From the NCBI GenBank assembly GCA_043789035.1, contig JAYWIG010000284.1, forward strand, positions 1 through 8,564: a stretch of DNA of 8,564 bases, written 5' to 3'. Numbering within the stretch: the first letter of the stretch is position 1; each line of letters opens with the position of its first letter. Origin of the DNA: JAYWIG01 sp043789035 (GTDB lineage: Bacteria; Pseudomonadota; Gammaproteobacteria; Burkholderiales; Burkholderiaceae_E). The notes under the pieces were generated by a model. It was not told the DNA's origin, did no database searches, and was given only the letters and a program-made list of their open reading frames with translations. Below are positions 1 through 3,587 of this stretch, piece after piece. Position numbers and translations under genes: made by a program.

Positions 1-320
1 CCAAGCTCAAGCGCTTTCACGATCTCAAGTTGAACGCCTTTTGATTCGCGCCAACCATCAATGCAAAGCACGTATAGTTCATTGCAGCGTCCGAGCATCT
101 GATAGCAATGAAGCATCCATCTGTCGTGATCTTCTTTATGCTCGTTCGTCATAAATGGTTCGATAGCGTAACCATGCGCTATCGGCGAGTACACTGGCTG
201 GTCAAGATAAGCCCATAGCCTAGCCGCGTACTTTGCAGCGTCTTTAGCCCTGTCGAATTGCTGATTTAAAGCGTCCGAACCCTGCTTTTTACTTGTAAAT
301 GGCGATGCTAAATAAATCAC
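1..320 (-). CDS. DUF1937 / nucleoside 2-deoxyribosyltransferase-like protein (3' end outside window)
   Basis: The frame is open from a GTG at 320-318 to the window edge, giving 106 residues without a stop. The N-terminus VIYLASPF, the SPIAHG motif (45-50), a Trp at 68, and ELYVLCIDGW (81-90) followed by SKGVQLEI (93-100) are the signature of the DUF1937 group in the nucleoside 2-deoxyribosyltransferase-like superfamily. In that fold a Glu after a conserved Ser-Gly-like turn is the nucleophile, and E99 is the equivalent candidate here (inference). The substrate is unknown; the fold acts on N-glycosidic bonds of nucleosides or nucleotides. The start is supported by a 4-base GTGA overlap with the upstream gene and by an AGGGGCGG Shine-Dalgarno stretch just before it. 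It is the last visible gene of the leftward early operon. Phage copies usually run about 110-130 residues, so little is probably missing. Family assignment is fairly sure; biochemical role is not. Confidence 0.82.
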   Translation of the reverse strand, partial: MIYLASPFTSKKQGSDALNQQFDRAKDAAKYAARLWAYLDQPVYSPIAHGYAIEPFMTNEHKEDHDRWMLHCYQMLGRCNELYVLCIDGWRESKGVQLEIVKALEL

Positions 321-715
321 AATACCGCCCCTGAAAACGGGTTATTCATCGCCGCAATGACAGCAAGAGGTAAAGGCTTGTAATCGGGCGGATCAAATTG
401 TTTTTCATGCGCTTTTTTGCATGTTTCCGACCTGCGTTGCTTTTCGATTGCAAACCGCTCTTGACGCATAAAATCAATTTCTGCTGTCGATTTAGCAAGC
501 GAATAAACAAAATAAGTTCTACCCGCTGATGTCAGCCTTTCGCGCTTTTGTATTACTCCATCGTCGAATAGCTTGGCAGTATCTTGGTTCGCGCAAGATA
601 ACGAAATATCAAAAGTTCTTGCATATTCGATGTTCGTAAATGGCAGGTTTTTAAACACGATGACACGCTTAAGCATGTTGCTTGTAGCCTTGCCAGTTTT
701 TGATTTATCGCTCAT
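317..715 (-). CDS. Small basic phage protein with predicted winged-helix fold
   Basis: This gene encodes 132 residues. I chose the ATG at 715 over the in-frame ATG at 733 for two reasons. It forms an ATGA overlap with the stop of the tiny ORF upstream, and it has GGGGGTGGG at good spacing, while 733 has no clear ribosome site. After a Lys/Thr-rich N-terminus, the middle (about residues 22-73) reads as helix-helix-wing. It has an NIEYARTFDIS segment followed by CANQDTAKLFDDGVIQK and then a beta hairpin around GRTYFVYSLA, as in winged-helix DNA-binding domains. The C-terminal third is charged, then Pro-rich. A DNA-binding regulator or a replication-accessory protein would fit its place in the operon, but I do not recognise a named family. 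The coding assignment is firm; the function is inference only. Confidence 0.72.
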   Translation of the reverse strand: MSDKSKTGKATSNMLKRVIVFKNLPFTNIEYARTFDISLSCANQDTAKLFDDGVIQKRERLTSAGRTYFVYSLAKSTAEIDFMRQERFAIEKQRRSETCKKAHEKQFDPPDYKPLPLAVIAAMNNPFSGAVL

Positions 716-822
716 GTGTTTGCCCACCCCCATAATTGGCGCTTCTCTAGCAGCTTGTTTTTGTAATACACCAGCGCATTGCCGACCAAAGTGCTGATTA
801 AAATTGCTATAAGAAGATTCAT
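712..822 (-). CDS. 36-aa single-pass membrane microprotein
   Basis: An ATG at 822 opens 36 codons. The product has a hydrophobic segment at residues 2-20 (NLLIAILISTLVGNALVYY) followed by a basic and aromatic tail (KNKLLEKRQ, then WGW). It looks like a one-helix inner-membrane protein with a cytoplasmic tail. The ORF is bounded on both sides by 4-base ATGA overlaps, with the 65-aa gene upstream and the 132-aa gene downstream, which is strong contextual support for so short a frame. The upstream sequence GGCTGAAAA offers only a weak ribosome site, so translation is probably coupled to the upstream gene. Function is unknown. Together with its neighbour it makes a tandem pair of tiny membrane proteins. 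Confidence 0.6.
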   Translation of the reverse strand: MNLLIAILISTLVGNALVYYKNKLLEKRQLWGWANT

Positions 823-1016
823 TTTTCAGCCACGTTTAAATGCTTTTTACGCGCCGCCCGCTCTTCCATTTCAATCTCGCGCTCCATGCGTTTCCACTCG
901 CGTTCTTCTTTGATTAGGTCGGGCAACCAAATCACTAAGCAAGCCAAAAGCATTACTAAAGAGATAATCAAAACGTCCGCATAGTTCGCTAAAAGAAAAT
1001 CTAATGTTTCGTTCAT
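819..1016 (-). CDS. 65-aa membrane protein with charged helical tail
   Basis: This is a 65-residue protein with one strong transmembrane segment at about residues 14-32 (VLIISLVMLLACLVIWLP). A long charged helix follows at 36-59, with alternating Glu, Arg and Lys (KEEREWKRMEREIEMEERA) that could form a short coiled coil. The ribosome site AAAGG is correctly spaced before the ATG. The start overlaps the stop of the preceding 30-aa ORF by ATGA, and the stop overlaps the next start the same way. I recognise no family. Small one-helix proteins of this kind are common in phage early operons, and their roles range from host takeover to exclusion. Nothing here distinguishes among them. Confidence 0.7.
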   Translation of the reverse strand: MNETLDFLLANYADVLIISLVMLLACLVIWLPDLIKEEREWKRMEREIEMEERAARKKHLNVAEK

Positions 1017-1027
1017 AGTTGACCTTT
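1013..1027 (-). repeat. Stop/start junction repeat, copy 2
   Basis: On the minus strand this reads AAAGGTCAACTATGA, covering the end of the second 30-aa ORF and the start of the 65-aa gene. It differs by one base from the junction at 1194-1208. Confidence 0.6.
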
Positions 1028-1105
1028 ATTTAGCATGCCCACCGCCGCGCCTGAGCCCGAAAACCTAGGCGTGTTTAATAAAGTTTCAGGCGCGACGGTT
1101 TGCAT
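1013..1105 (-). CDS. 30-aa small ORF (MQTVAPE...), overlapping genes on both sides
   Basis: An ATG at 1105 follows GAGGG with about 8 bases spacing, a good ribosome site. It shares one base with the upstream stop (TAATG). The 30-codon frame ends in a TGA that overlaps the ATG of the 65-aa gene (ATGA). The peptide has an AVGMLNKGQL C-terminus and a Gly/Ala/Ser-rich middle; no domain or membrane segment is visible. A 9-bp inverted repeat lies within the ORF (1046-1054 with 1086-1094). The good ribosome site and coupled ends support translation. The peptide may matter less than the act of translating through the structured RNA. I do not recognise a family. Confidence 0.5.
   Translation of the reverse strand: MQTVAPETLLNTPRFSGSGAAVGMLNKGQL
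1046..1094. repeat. 9-bp perfect inverted repeat with 31-base loop
   Basis: CGCGCCTGA at 1046-1054 is exactly complementary to TCAGGCGCG at 1086-1094. The 31-base loop contains the palindrome CCTAGG (1064-1069). The repeat lies inside the second 30-aa ORF. As RNA from the minus strand it would form a GC-rich stem with no T-tract after it, so it is not an intrinsic terminator. It could be an RNA structure that controls the downstream genes, or a protein-binding site. Confidence 0.6.
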
Positions 1106-1197
1106 TAGTTAGCCCTCAAAAAAGCCCATGCGTTTTTAAGCGCATGGGTAAGGCCATCGCTGGCACGGAGGGAGACATCATGAAAATGGTTGCTCAT
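1105..1197 (-). CDS. 30-aa small ORF (MSNHFHD...) containing a terminator-like hairpin
   Basis: The ATG at 1197 overlaps the stop of the HTH gene (ATGA), and the TAA shares a base with the next ATG (TAATG). The 30-codon frame encodes a peptide with a His-rich N-terminus and an amphipathic C-terminal half (LTHALKNAWAFLRAN). There is no strong ribosome site, so expression would rely on coupling to the HTH gene. A classic intrinsic terminator (1118-1149) lies wholly inside it, so the frame could be a chance reading of a terminator region. Against that, a chain of overlaps passes through it unbroken. The second 30-codon ORF downstream has exactly the same length. I recognise no family. Confidence 0.42.
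   Translation of the reverse strand: MSNHFHDVSLRASDGLTHALKNAWAFLRAN
1118..1149 (-). terminator. Intrinsic terminator-like hairpin within the leftward operon
   Basis: On the minus strand CCCATGCG and CGCATGGG form a perfect 8-bp stem (1141-1148 with 1125-1132). The loop is 8 bases and a run of six T follows a C. It lies directly after the HTH gene and before the membrane-protein genes. It could attenuate distal transcription the way tR1 does in lambda. Confidence 0.75.
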
Positions 1198-1208
1198 AGT
1201 TGAGCTTT
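1194..1208 (-). repeat. Stop/start junction repeat, copy 1
   Basis: On the minus strand this reads AAAGCTCAACTATGA, covering the end of the HTH gene and the start of the first 30-aa ORF. It matches 14 of 15 bases at 1013-1027. Confidence 0.6.
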
Positions 1209-1547
1209 TAAAGTTCGCCGAAGTGCTGCAACTTCTTCGCGTAATAATCTGTTTTCTGTTTCTGTGACTGACTCCACTTTACGCAGGCTTGATAAGTCAT
1301 AGCCACGGTCTGAGAGCATCCAAAGCAACGGAGCGTCATTACCGCAAGCGTCCATCAGTTGAGTTAGCTTGCACCATTTGATGCCCTCGCCCTCAGACTC
1401 CCAGCGGCTTAACTGCCCCTTATCAAACGGTAATTGCTTGTGCTCAAGGCCGCTTAAGTCGATGCATTCAACGATTGCCGCGCCTAGCGATTTTTTGCGC
1501 TTTAACGATGAAAAATCAACTTCAACGGGTAGTGCTAGTTGAGTCAT
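1194..1547 (-). CDS. Phage HTH regulator, CII-position protein
   Basis: This gene encodes 117 residues from the ATG at 1547. The in-frame ATG at 1553 sits only one base after GAGG, while 1547 has that GAGG at 7 bases, so 1547 is preferred. Residues about 22-85 look like a lambda-repressor-type helix-turn-helix protein: GAAIVECIDLSG, KGQLSRWESEGEG as the likely recognition helix region, then KLTQLMDACGNDAPLLWML and RGYD. This pattern occurs in short phage regulators next to cro. A Leu/Glu/Arg-rich helix (TENRLLREEVAALRRTL) ends the protein and could mediate oligomerisation. Its position right after the Cro-like gene matches cII in lambda, but the sequence is not clearly that of lambda CII, so activator function is inference. 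Its stop overlaps the next ORF by ATGA. Confidence 0.72.
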   Translation of the reverse strand: MTQLALPVEVDFSSLKRKKSLGAAIVECIDLSGLEHKQLPFDKGQLSRWESEGEGIKWCKLTQLMDACGNDAPLLWMLSDRGYDLSSLRKVESVTETENRLLREEVAALRRTLKAQL

Positions 1548-1549
1548 AT

Positions 1550-1615
1550 TCATACCTCACAACGTTGTTGTGCGCAGTTGAGAGGCGAAAAGCGGCAAAA
1601 TTTTTTCATGGACAT
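1550..1615 (-). CDS. Possible 21-aa Cys-containing leader peptide
   Basis: Between the Cro-like gene and the HTH gene an ATG at 1615 (or 1609) opens 21 (or 19) codons with three Cys residues (KKFCRFSPLNCAQQRCEV). The stop TGA overlaps the upstream alternative ATG of the HTH gene. The nearest AAGGA is about 11 bases from the first ATG. Its frame crosses the inverted repeat at 1558-1572. It is very short and may be chance; it is listed because every other gap in this operon is translated and coupled. Confidence 0.25.
   Translation of the reverse strand: MSMKKFCRFSPLNCAQQRCEV
1558..1572. repeat. Inverted repeat CACAAC-GTT-GTTGTG before the HTH gene
   Basis: This is a perfect 6-bp inverted repeat with a 3-base spacer. 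Transcribed leftward, it forms a small hairpin immediately before the GAGG ribosome site of the HTH gene, so it could affect that gene's translation. It does not match the TTACCA-NN-TGGTAA operators. Confidence 0.4.
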
Positions 1616-1616
1616 T

Positions 1617-1853
1617 TCAAGCTGCATCCTTCAACTCAGGCCAAATTTCAGCCCAGTCGCTTCGCAAGTCTTTGCGAGTAACGACGCGCTTCGACTCTTT
1701 TTCGATTCGTACGCAAAGACCGGGGCTAAACAAAAGCTTCTTCTTGCTGCTTATGTTTTTTCCGAAGTACCCGATAGTTGTGCCGCATCGCTTTGCAAAA
1801 GCAATTCTTTCGGGAGCTGTAAGCGCATCCAAATAAAGTTTAAGTTTTTCCAT
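1617..1853 (-). CDS. Cro-like regulator, YdaS family
   Basis: This 78-residue protein is typical of the YdaS/Cro-like helix-turn-helix family. It has an N-terminal amphipathic helix (MEKLKLYLDALTAPERIAFA), then KRCGTTIGYFGK as the HTH, LCVRIEKESK, and the characteristic closing motif LRSDWAEIWPEL (63-74). The family binds operators as small dimers. YdaS of the Rac prophage was first described as a toxin but behaves as a Cro-type regulator. The gene is divergent from the repressor gene across a short region with operator palindromes, as cro and cI are in lambda. A promoter at 1860-1888 would start transcription about 7 bases after its -10, at or next to the start codon. The message may therefore be leaderless. 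The family call is confident; which operator it prefers is not visible. Confidence 0.82.
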   Translation of the reverse strand: MEKLKLYLDALTAPERIAFAKRCGTTIGYFGKNISSKKKLLFSPGLCVRIEKESKRVVTRKDLRSDWAEIWPELKDAA

Positions 1854-1859
1854 TCCAAT

Positions 1860-1888
1860 AATTTACCAGATGGTAACAAATAATGCAA
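1860..1888 (-). promoter_or_regulatory. Leftward early promoter (lambda PR equivalent)
   Basis: On the minus strand TTGCAT (1888-1883), a 17-base spacer and TAAATT (1865-1860) form a sigma70-like promoter. Operator 1863-1876 covers the spacer and part of the -10. The layout mirrors the rightward promoter, where an operator also abuts the -10. A second possible promoter lies upstream (TGACCA, 19 bases, CATTAT on the minus strand). Confidence 0.62.
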
Positions 1889-1889
1889 T
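1862..1889 (+). promoter_or_regulatory. Weak candidate repressor promoter (lambda PRM equivalent)
   Basis: TTTACC (1862-1867), a 16-base spacer and TGCAAT (1884-1889) each match the consensus at 4 of 6 positions. It would start about 50 bases before the repressor ATG. Its -35 overlaps the first operator and its start region meets the second. It is only a candidate. Confidence 0.25.
1863..1876. promoter_or_regulatory. Operator R1, perfect TTACCA-NN-TGGTAA palindrome
   Basis: TTACCAGATGGTAA is a perfect 6+6 palindrome with spacer GA. It lies inside the leftward promoter, so bound repressor or Cro-like protein would block the leftward operon. Confidence 0.78.
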
Positions 1890-1896
1890 CAGAACC

Positions 1897-1910
1897 TTTC
1901 CATATGGTCA
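1897..1910. promoter_or_regulatory. Operator R2, imperfect palindrome
   Basis: TTTCCATATGGTCA matches TTACCA-NN-TGGTAA at 10 of 12 positions. Its centre is 34 bp from that of operator R1. It lies upstream of the -35 of the leftward promoter and ahead of the repressor start. Confidence 0.62.
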
Positions 1911-1945
1911 TTTTCCAAAACCTGCTCCTAAGTCAAGATTGCGGC

Positions 1946-2659
1946 ATGGACCCAAGTGAAGCTCGTCGCCTGAACGTAAAAAGGTTAATTTCCGAAAACT
2001 TTAAGAACAAACAAACGTTGTTTGCGGCAAAAATTGCAAAGCCCGATTCGTATGTAACGAGAATGCTTTCTGATCCAGAAAAAGGCGGGTCAAGGCCAAT
2101 TGGTGAGCGCATGGCAAGGCATATTGAAGAATGCTTAGGGCTTGCAAAGTACGCTTTAGATAAGCCAAACATTTCAGCCCCTTTTCAAGTCAAGGAGCCT
2201 GAGCCAAGCTACACAGTGGGCGCAGCTTTTCAAGAAAGCGTGTTTATTGCGGAATCAACCGTAACGTTTGCTGCTGGATCAGGGCAGGCTAGTTATGAAA
2301 TTGATCAATTGGGTGAGCCAGCAACTTATAGGCTTGAATGGTTCGTTAAAGAACGAATTAACCCCGCCAATTGCAAGCGCTTCAAGGTGCGCGGAGATTC
2401 CATGGAAGCAACCCTTTTTGATGGCGACACCATTCTTGTGAATCTTGGTGAGCAACAGATTGTTGACGGTAAGGTATACGCAGTGCGCTATGGCGACGAT
2501 TTAAAGGTGAAGAGGTTGTATCGTCGGTTAGACGGAACCATCGTTCTGCAAAGCGACAACCCGCGCTACGCCGAAGAAACTGTGCCGCCTGGTGATGCTC
2601 AAGAGCAGATAGCAGTTATTGGAAGAGTTCGCGATAAATCAGGAAAAGGAGGTTTGTAG
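1946..2659 (+). CDS. cI: CI-type prophage repressor with S24/LexA-like peptidase domain
   Basis: This gene encodes 237 residues from the ATG at 1946. The frame is open upstream to ATGs at 1883 and 1904, but these lie in the operator/promoter region, and the family normally starts just before the first HTH helix, here MDPSEARRLNVKRL. Residues about 5-70 form the N-terminal HTH (LFAAKIAKPDSYVTRML as the helix-turn-helix, then IGERMARHIEECLGL). The C-terminal S24 domain has VRGDSM with catalytic Ser152 and LKVKRL with Lys189. The spacing of 37 equals that of LexA S119-K156. An Ala110-Gly111 bond (TFAAGSGQ) is a plausible self-cleavage site, so SOS/RecA induction is expected. No good Shine-Dalgarno precedes 1946, which fits low repressor synthesis. 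The gene is divergent from the cro-like gene and is followed by the lipoprotein gene. Confidence 0.92.
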   Translation: MDPSEARRLNVKRLISENFKNKQTLFAAKIAKPDSYVTRMLSDPEKGGSRPIGERMARHIEECLGLAKYALDKPNISAPFQVKEPEPSYTVGAAFQESVFIAESTVTFAAGSGQASYEIDQLGEPATYRLEWFVKERINPANCKRFKVRGDSMEATLFDGDTILVNLGEQQIVDGKVYAVRYGDDLKVKRLYRRLDGTIVLQSDNPRYAEETVPPGDAQEQIAVIGRVRDKSGKGGL

Positions 2660-2712
2660 CAAAACGAAACCCCCAAAACCCATCCTGCATCAACATAATT
2701 TTAGGAGTCTTC

Positions 2713-3102
2713 ATGCGCTTTATAGCCATAGTTTCGTTAATCGCAGCATTGTCAGCCTGTGCAACAGTCAATTTTCAACCTTATGAAGGTAAAAATGCCG
2801 TTCAAGAGGGTGAGGGAGGAACCAAAGTCGTAACTGATGGCATCGACTTTTGGTCAAACGGCGCACCGCCGCGGAGATACATCGTTATTGGCGTTATTGA
2901 CAGCAAAATCGGCGAAGGATTGGGCGACATGGCAATACTGCGAACCGCAGTTGCAAGCGAGATAAAAAAACAAGGCGGAAACGCTGCAATTCAACTTGAT
3001 AGCGCGACCTCTTTTGCTGGGGTCATGCGCACCGGACCCGGGTTGCTTATGGGGCTTTCAAACAAGAAAGTAAGGTTTTCCGTCGTCAAATACCTAGACT
3101 AG
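2713..3102 (+). CDS. Prophage lipoprotein in the rex position
   Basis: This is a 129-residue protein with a short signal peptide (MRFIAIVSLIAA) and the lipobox LSAC, with lipidated Cys16. Ala follows the Cys, and there is no Asp at +2, so outer-membrane sorting is expected. The mature part has GIDFWSNGAPPRRYIVIGVI (43-62) and a second block near residues 84-96 (IKKQGGNAAIQLD). This resembles small bacterial lipoproteins of unknown function that share a 'W-x-x-G-x-P-P-R' segment. The ribosome site AGGAG is well placed. It lies 53 bases after the repressor and before the shared terminator, so it is probably co-transcribed with cI in the lysogen. Lambda has rexAB in this place. By position, a surface-exclusion or lysogenic-conversion role is plausible, but nothing in the sequence proves it. 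Confidence 0.8.
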   Translation: MRFIAIVSLIAALSACATVNFQPYEGKNAVQEGEGGTKVVTDGIDFWSNGAPPRRYIVIGVIDSKIGEGLGDMAILRTAVASEIKKQGGNAAIQLDSATSFAGVMRTGPGLLMGLSNKKVRFSVVKYLD

Positions 3103-3144
3103 GGAATTCGCTACTTAATAAACCGAACAACAAAAACCAAATAG

Positions 3145-3167
3145 AACCACCTCGCGGTGGTTTTTTT
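3145..3167 (+). terminator. Intrinsic terminator after cI-lipoprotein
   Basis: AACCACC (3145-3151), loop TCGC, and GGTGGTT (3156-3162) form a 7-bp stem running straight into seven T (3161-3167). It ends the cI-lipoprotein transcript just before the rightward promoter. Confidence 0.9.
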
Positions 3168-3185
3168 GCGCTTGAAATATATTTT

Positions 3186-3199
3186 TTACCACTTGGTTG
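3186..3199. promoter_or_regulatory. Operator L2, imperfect palindrome over the -35
   Basis: TTACCACTTGGTTG matches TTACCA-NN-TGGTAA at 10 of 12 positions, with the left half-site perfect. It overlaps the first three bases of the TTGACA -35. Confidence 0.68.
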
Positions 3200-3225
3200 A
3201 CATTGCTTTTACCATTTGGTAATAT
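3197..3225 (+). promoter_or_regulatory. Rightward early promoter (lambda PL equivalent)
   Basis: A consensus TTGACA (3197-3202), 17-base spacer and TAATAT (3220-3225) make a strong sigma70 promoter. One operator covers part of the -35 and another covers the spacer and -10. Transcription should start near 3232, leaving a leader of about 80 bases before the first gene. Confidence 0.88.
3209..3222. promoter_or_regulatory. Operator L1, perfect TTACCA-NN-TGGTAA palindrome
   Basis: TTACCATTTGGTAA is a perfect palindrome covering the spacer and the first half of the -10. Its centre is 23 bp from that of operator L2. It occupies the same place relative to the -10 as operator R1 does in the leftward promoter. 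Confidence 0.82.
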
Positions 3226-3231
3226 TATTTC

Positions 3232-3314
3232 ATCAGCCCAAACAACACAGTAATCGTTTAGCAAAGCACTCGGTGCGGTCTGATACCGAAGGGTTGATTT
3301 TTTAAGGATATGCA
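3232..3314 (+). other. 5' leader of the rightward operon
   Basis: This untranslated stretch can form one of two small overlapping hairpins: GCAC/GTGC (3266-3269 with 3273-3276) or TCGGT/ACCGA (3270-3274 with 3285-3289). TTGATTTTTT and the AAGGA ribosome site of the first gene follow. No known riboswitch is recognised, and both stems are short. Confidence 0.35.
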
Positions 3315-3587
3315 ATGGAACACGATGATTTGGCGATTGAATTTGTTCAGGGCTTACTTCAAAACGGCGATCAAGATTTGCTCTTAAACGCAGCATTTGA
3401 GTTGCTTGAAATGGCACCGAACGATGGCAGAGCCGCGAAGAATTTGAATGCAGCTTTTGGCGAGTTTGTCAAAGAAAAAATAGCTGCTGCAAAAAAAGCC
3501 GCTTACGATTGCGATGCTGGCGAAGCTCAGGCTGAAGCCAATGCCAAGCTGATGGACGCACCTTGGGATTTGGAGCGTGCGGCATGA
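3315..3587 (+). CDS. 90-aa acidic early protein, first gene of the rightward operon
   Basis: This 90-residue protein has ribosome site AAGGA six bases before the ATG. The N-terminal half is acidic and helical (EHDDLAIEFVQGLLQNGDQDLLLNAAFELLEM, shown here by its positions 2-33). The second half is Ala/Lys/Glu-rich (KEKIAAAKKAAYDCDAGEAQ, about 53-72). It has no membrane segment or HTH that I can see. It occupies the place of the N antiterminator gene in lambda, but it is acidic and lacks an N-type Arg-rich motif, so I do not propose that role. It could be a host-takeover or regulatory protein. A boxA-like sequence lies within its coding region (3379-3389). The stop overlaps the next start (ATGA). 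Confidence 0.72.
   Translation: MEHDDLAIEFVQGLLQNGDQDLLLNAAFELLEMAPNDGRAAKNLNAAFGEFVKEKIAAAKKAAYDCDAGEAQAEANAKLMDAPWDLERAA
3379..3389 (+). promoter_or_regulatory. boxA-like sequence
   Basis: TGCTCTTAAAC closely matches the boxA of lambda nutL (CGCTCTTAAAA) and ribosomal antiterminators (TGCTCTTTAACA). It lies about 150 bases downstream of the rightward promoter, where nut sites occur, but inside the first gene, and no clear boxB hairpin follows. It may be coincidence. Confidence 0.3.

Noticed and set aside
573..797. Plus-strand frame of 74 codons
   Set aside because: It lies antisense to the winged-helix and 36-aa genes, which form an overlap-coupled chain. It has no ribosome site and no recognisable protein features.
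1064..1069. CCTAGG palindrome as a separate binding site
   Set aside because: A 6-base palindrome is expected by chance; it is noted only as part of the larger inverted-repeat loop.
1475..1883. Two plus-strand frames opposite the HTH and Cro-like genes
   Set aside because: They are antisense to the Cro/YdaS-like gene and the HTH gene, both of which show clear family motifs. The frames have irregular composition and no promoter or ribosome site.
1912..1925. Third operator on the cI side (TTTCCA half-site)
   Set aside because: Only the left half matches; the right half has no similarity to TGGTAA.
1883..1945. Upstream in-frame starts for the repressor (ATG at 1883 and 1904)
   Set aside because: They lie in the promoter and the second operator, and the added 21 residues precede the normal start of the HTH domain. 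The ATG at 1946 fits the family and gives a lambda-CI-like length.
3115..3417. Minus-strand frame of 100 codons across the rightward promoter
   Set aside because: It covers the terminator, operators and promoter of the rightward operon and has no family features; it is a chance frame.
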